Source: Candidatus Saccharimonadales bacterium
GTDB lineage: Bacteria > Patescibacteriota > Saccharimonadia > Saccharimonadales > Saccharimonadaceae
DNA length: 5,766 bases
NCBI GenBank assembly: GCA_030151825.1
Contig: JASLCP010000062.1
Location: 1-5,766, forward strand
Reading direction: 5' to 3'
The notes below the pieces were generated by a model, which was given only the letters and a program-made list of their open reading frames with translations, searched no databases and was not told the DNA's origin. Shown here in pieces: positions 3,701 to 5,766 of this stretch. The translations under genes were made by a program, and so were the position numbers. The number at the start of each line of letters is the position of its first letter. The stretch's first letter is position 1.

Positions 3701-4033
3701 ATGATAGCACATTCATTTATACAACGCGCCGCCATCACCCTTGCCCTGCTGACGTCATTCGGGATTTTGGTGCACGACACAAAATTTGATAAAGCCCTCT
3801 CGTTCTTTACTGCCACTCCACTAGTGCTTGCGGTCGGTTTTATCCCACAGCTTGCCGGTGAGGGTCATAATCACGTCGAGATTTCTTCTGGCGAAAACGC
3901 CGGACGTAGCCTGCAAAACGGTATGCCACGCATCCAACCTCGCAACAAGAATAAAAAGGCGTGTATGCCAAAATTTGTCGCCAAAGGTGTTCACGCCTTT
4001 GATGGCTACTATATGCCGCTCGGCCAGCTATAA
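3701..4033 (+). CDS. Small membrane or exported protein, unknown function
   Basis: The 110-residue protein is not recognised. Residues 9-25 (RAAITLALLTSFGILVH) form a signal-anchor-like hydrophobic segment after a short N-terminus. A second hydrophobic stretch (about 36-52, TATPLVLAVGFIPQLA) follows, and then a polar tail with GEGHNHVEI (53-61), a basic patch RNKNKKACMPK (81-91) and a single cysteine at 88. It could be a small membrane protein or a secreted peptide with a long hydrophobic leader. The tail shows no known catalytic motif. A good promoter upstream argues that it is expressed. There is no Shine-Dalgarno sequence close to the ATG (AAGG at 3680 is too far). Its last 6 nt overlap the 3' end of valS on the other strand. 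The small size and lack of a family match keep confidence moderate. Confidence 0.6.
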   Translation: MIAHSFIQRAAITLALLTSFGILVHDTKFDKALSFFTATPLVLAVGFIPQLAGEGHNHVEISSGENAGRSLQNGMPRIQPRNKNKKACMPKFVAKGVHAFDGYYMPLGQL

Positions 4034-5766
4034 TACGTCGAGTTCGCCTGCTAGCCGTGTGATCAGATCGTCTGTTTCATTCAGCTGCTGACGCGTTTCT
4101 TCGACCAGGTGTGCCGGTGCTTTGCTGACGTACGTATCGTTCGATAGTCGTGCGCGGAGACTTTGTTGGCGCTGGCGCGCCTCGGCTAGACGCACCTCGA
4201 GTGCGGTTTGATGTTCGTACAGTGTCGCCTCATCGACATCAAGCCACGCCTCACGGTTGCTGCTGGCCAGTCGCAGGCCTTTAGCTTGATCGGCTTGCCG
4301 GACCGACTTGAGTCGCGCTAGGTGTTGGATAAGATCGGTATTTTCTTCGATTAAACTGTCTTCTTGGTATAGTAAATCGTATTTCGCGTGTCCTGGTAGC
4401 TCGGCAATTACAAATCGCGCCTCAGTGACGAGTAATTGCAGTTGCTCAAACTGTGCGGCCGAAATGTCGCTGTAGTCGACGCTTGTTGGCCAACCGTTGG
4501 TAATAAGCAAATCGCCATCAGGATGCCACTCCAGTGCTTGCCAGATGGTTTCGGTGACAAACGGTGCAAACGGATGCGCAATACGCAGTGCGGTATCAAG
4601 TACCCATGCGAGCATGTGCGGGTTATCTTGTTTTTTGCTTGCCTCGATATACCAATCGGCAACATCATCCCAGATCGTGTGATAAACCAGCTCGCTCGCC
4701 TCAGCAAAGCGGTACTTCTCTATCTGATCAGCGATCTCTTTGGCGGCAGTATCAAGCTGACGAACAATCCAGTGGTCGGCCAAAGATTCGGCAACCGGTA
4801 TTTCGGGGACAAAGTCAGCGGGCAGCTTGGCCTCGATGAACCGAGCGATATTCCACAGTTTGTTGCAGAAGTTGCGTCCTGAAACAACCTTATTCAGACT
4901 AAAGGCTTGATTTTGGCCGGCACTTCGAGCGGCAACAATACCGAGCCGCAAGGCGTCAGAGCCGTATTCGGTGATGGCCTCCATTGGGTTGATGACATTG
5001 CCCTTTGATTTGCTCATTTTTTGTCCCTTTTCGTCCAGGACGAGCCCGTGAAGATAGACGTCACGGAATGGGACATCTCCGGTAGCATAGAGGCCGAGCA
5101 TAATCATGCGAGCTACCCACGGATAGAGGATATCAAAACCGGTTTCTAGTACGCTGGTTGGATAAAAACGGCTCAGATCACCTTGTGGCAAGTAGTCAGT
5201 GGTGATAAACGGCCACTGACCACTGCTAAACCAGGTATCAAAGGTATCTTCTTCACGCCTATATGTAGTACCATTTACAACGATTGTTTCTTCATTGACA
5301 TTAGTATCAAAAATCCAATCATCAGGGTCGTTAACGTTTTGGAAGGCTGGAATTGGGATACCCCATGGGATTTGACGGCTGATATTCCAGTCGCGGAGGT
5401 TATCGTAATATTGCAACAAGGCAGCCTTTTTACTGGCAGGATAAAAGGTAATTTTGTCGTCTTCAATAGCCTTTTTGGCGGTTTCTACCAGCGGCTTTAC
5501 CCTAATGAACCATTGGTCCTTGATGAGTGGCTGAATCGGGAGGCCGCTTTTGTAGTCGTAGCCGACCGTGTGGATGATTTCTTCTTCACCGCGCAGCAAC
5601 GCCTCTCGTTTGAGCGCCTCGAGTGTTTTTTTGCGTGCCTCATCAGCGTCGAGTTTCATAAATTCTGGTGGGACATTTTGCATTTTGCCGTCGTAGCCGA
5701 TTACCTGTAGGCGTTCGAGATCGTGACGCTGCCCTACCTCAAAGTCGTTTGGATCGTGAGCAGGAG
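4028..5766 (-). CDS. valS: Valyl-tRNA synthetase, C-terminal two thirds (5' end outside window)
   Basis: The last 578 residues of a class I aminoacyl-tRNA synthetase (family length about 860-950) are visible; the frame stays open to the window edge. It activates valine with ATP and charges tRNA-Val. In order: the end of the CP1 editing domain (AHDPNDFEVGQRHDLERL, about 2-19), DWNISRQIPWGIPIPA (about 125-140), DTWFSSGQWP (176-185), the catalytic KMSKS loop (249-253, nucleotides 5020-5006), RNFCNKLWNIARFIEA (anticodon-binding domain entry), and a C-terminal coiled-coil tRNA-binding arm (about the last 69 residues) with SNDTYVSKAPAHLVEE. The HIGH motif and start lie beyond 5766. The ISRQIPWGIPIP form and the lack of a Cys pair before DTWFSS resemble the variant common in candidate-phyla bacteria rather than the E. 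coli type. It ends in TAG at 4028-4030, 6 nt inside the convergent small gene; no good terminator is visible. Confidence 0.97.
   Translation of the reverse strand, partial: PAHDPNDFEVGQRHDLERLQVIGYDGKMQNVPPEFMKLDADEARKKTLEALKREALLRGEEEIIHTVGYDYKSGLPIQPLIKDQWFIRVKPLVETAKKAIEDDKITFYPASKKAALLQYYDNLRDWNISRQIPWGIPIPAFQNVNDPDDWIFDTNVNEETIVVNGTTYRREEDTFDTWFSSGQWPFITTDYLPQGDLSRFYPTSVLETGFDILYPWVARMIMLGLYATGDVPFRDVYLHGLVLDEKGQKMSKSKGNVINPMEAITEYGSDALRLGIVAARSAGQNQAFSLNKVVSGRNFCNKLWNIARFIEAKLPADFVPEIPVAESLADHWIVRQLDTAAKEIADQIEKYRFAEASELVYHTIWDDVADWYIEASKKQDNPHMLAWVLDTALRIAHPFAPFVTETIWQALEWHPDGDLLITNGWPTSVDYSDISAAQFEQLQLLVTEARFVIAELPGHAKYDLLYQEDSLIEENTDLIQHLARLKSVRQADQAKGLRLASSNREAWLDVDEATLYEHQTALEVRLAEARQRQQSLRARLSNDTYVSKAPAHLVEETRQQLNETDDLITRLAGELDVL

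Noticed and set aside
3983..4000. Hairpin AAAGGTG-TTCA-CGCCTTT as a terminator of valS
   Set aside because: Only 7 bp, inside the coding region of the convergent gene, and not followed by a T-run in either direction.
4436..4882. 148-codon plus-strand frame inside valS
   Set aside because: It lies antisense to well-conserved ValRS sequence and has no promoter or protein features; a frame shadow.
5183..5710. 175-codon plus-strand frame inside valS
   Set aside because: It is antisense to the ValRS region with the DWNISRQ and DTWFSS motifs; the long open frame reflects the codon bias of valS.

Overview
The window looks like a compact bacterial chromosome of the Candidate Phyla Radiation, most likely a Saccharibacteria (TM7)-like genome. 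This placement is an inference from style, not a database match. The supporting signs are very short intergenic spacers, extended -10 promoters placed exactly 6 nt before ATG starts (leaderless mRNAs), no convincing Shine-Dalgarno sequence at any visible start, and a ValRS with a DWNISRQIPWGIPIP-type motif. TGA acts as an ordinary stop (HIT gene, 3111-3113), so the UGA-to-Gly code of Gracilibacteria/SR1 is not used here.

Left third (1-2093), tRNA-rich: the 3' part of tRNA-Ser(UGA), a strong terminator, tRNA-Ser(GCU) behind a ~155-nt transcribed leader, a two-TM membrane protein gene, tRNA-Arg(GCG) behind a ~165-nt leader, a bidirectional terminator shared with a convergent DUF4190-type membrane protein gene, then tRNA-Ser(CGA) on the minus strand with its own promoter and terminator.

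Middle (2094-4033): a GNAT acetyltransferase gene (minus) diverges from an HIT-domain gene, which overlaps rlmH by 4 nt (ATGA) and probably forms an operon with it. Next comes a small unrecognised membrane/exported protein gene with a near-consensus promoter. Right third (4028-5766): the C-terminal two thirds of valS on the minus strand, convergent with the small gene by a 6-nt overlap.

The most remarkable content is in the two tRNA leaders. Each is transcribed from a TGnTACAAT promoter and holds (i) a sense copy of the 5' end of its own tRNA (acceptor and D-arm side), (ii) a spacer with small hairpins, (iii) a 15-16-nt perfect reverse complement of its own tRNA, starting at the last 5-6 nt of the sense copy and running on toward the anticodon arm, and (iv) a short anti-acceptor segment just before the mature 5' end. 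The sequences of the two leaders differ, because each matches its own tRNA, but the order and geometry are the same. This suggests a tRNA-specific cis-acting RNA switch or an intron-like guide arrangement that I cannot match to any known class (not a T-box, not a recognisable group I intron). tRNA-Ser(CGA) starts only about 10 nt downstream of its promoter and lacks such a leader.

Functionally the region is informational housekeeping: serine and arginine tRNAs, ValRS, the 23S rRNA methyltransferase RlmH, and a few small membrane or accessory enzymes.
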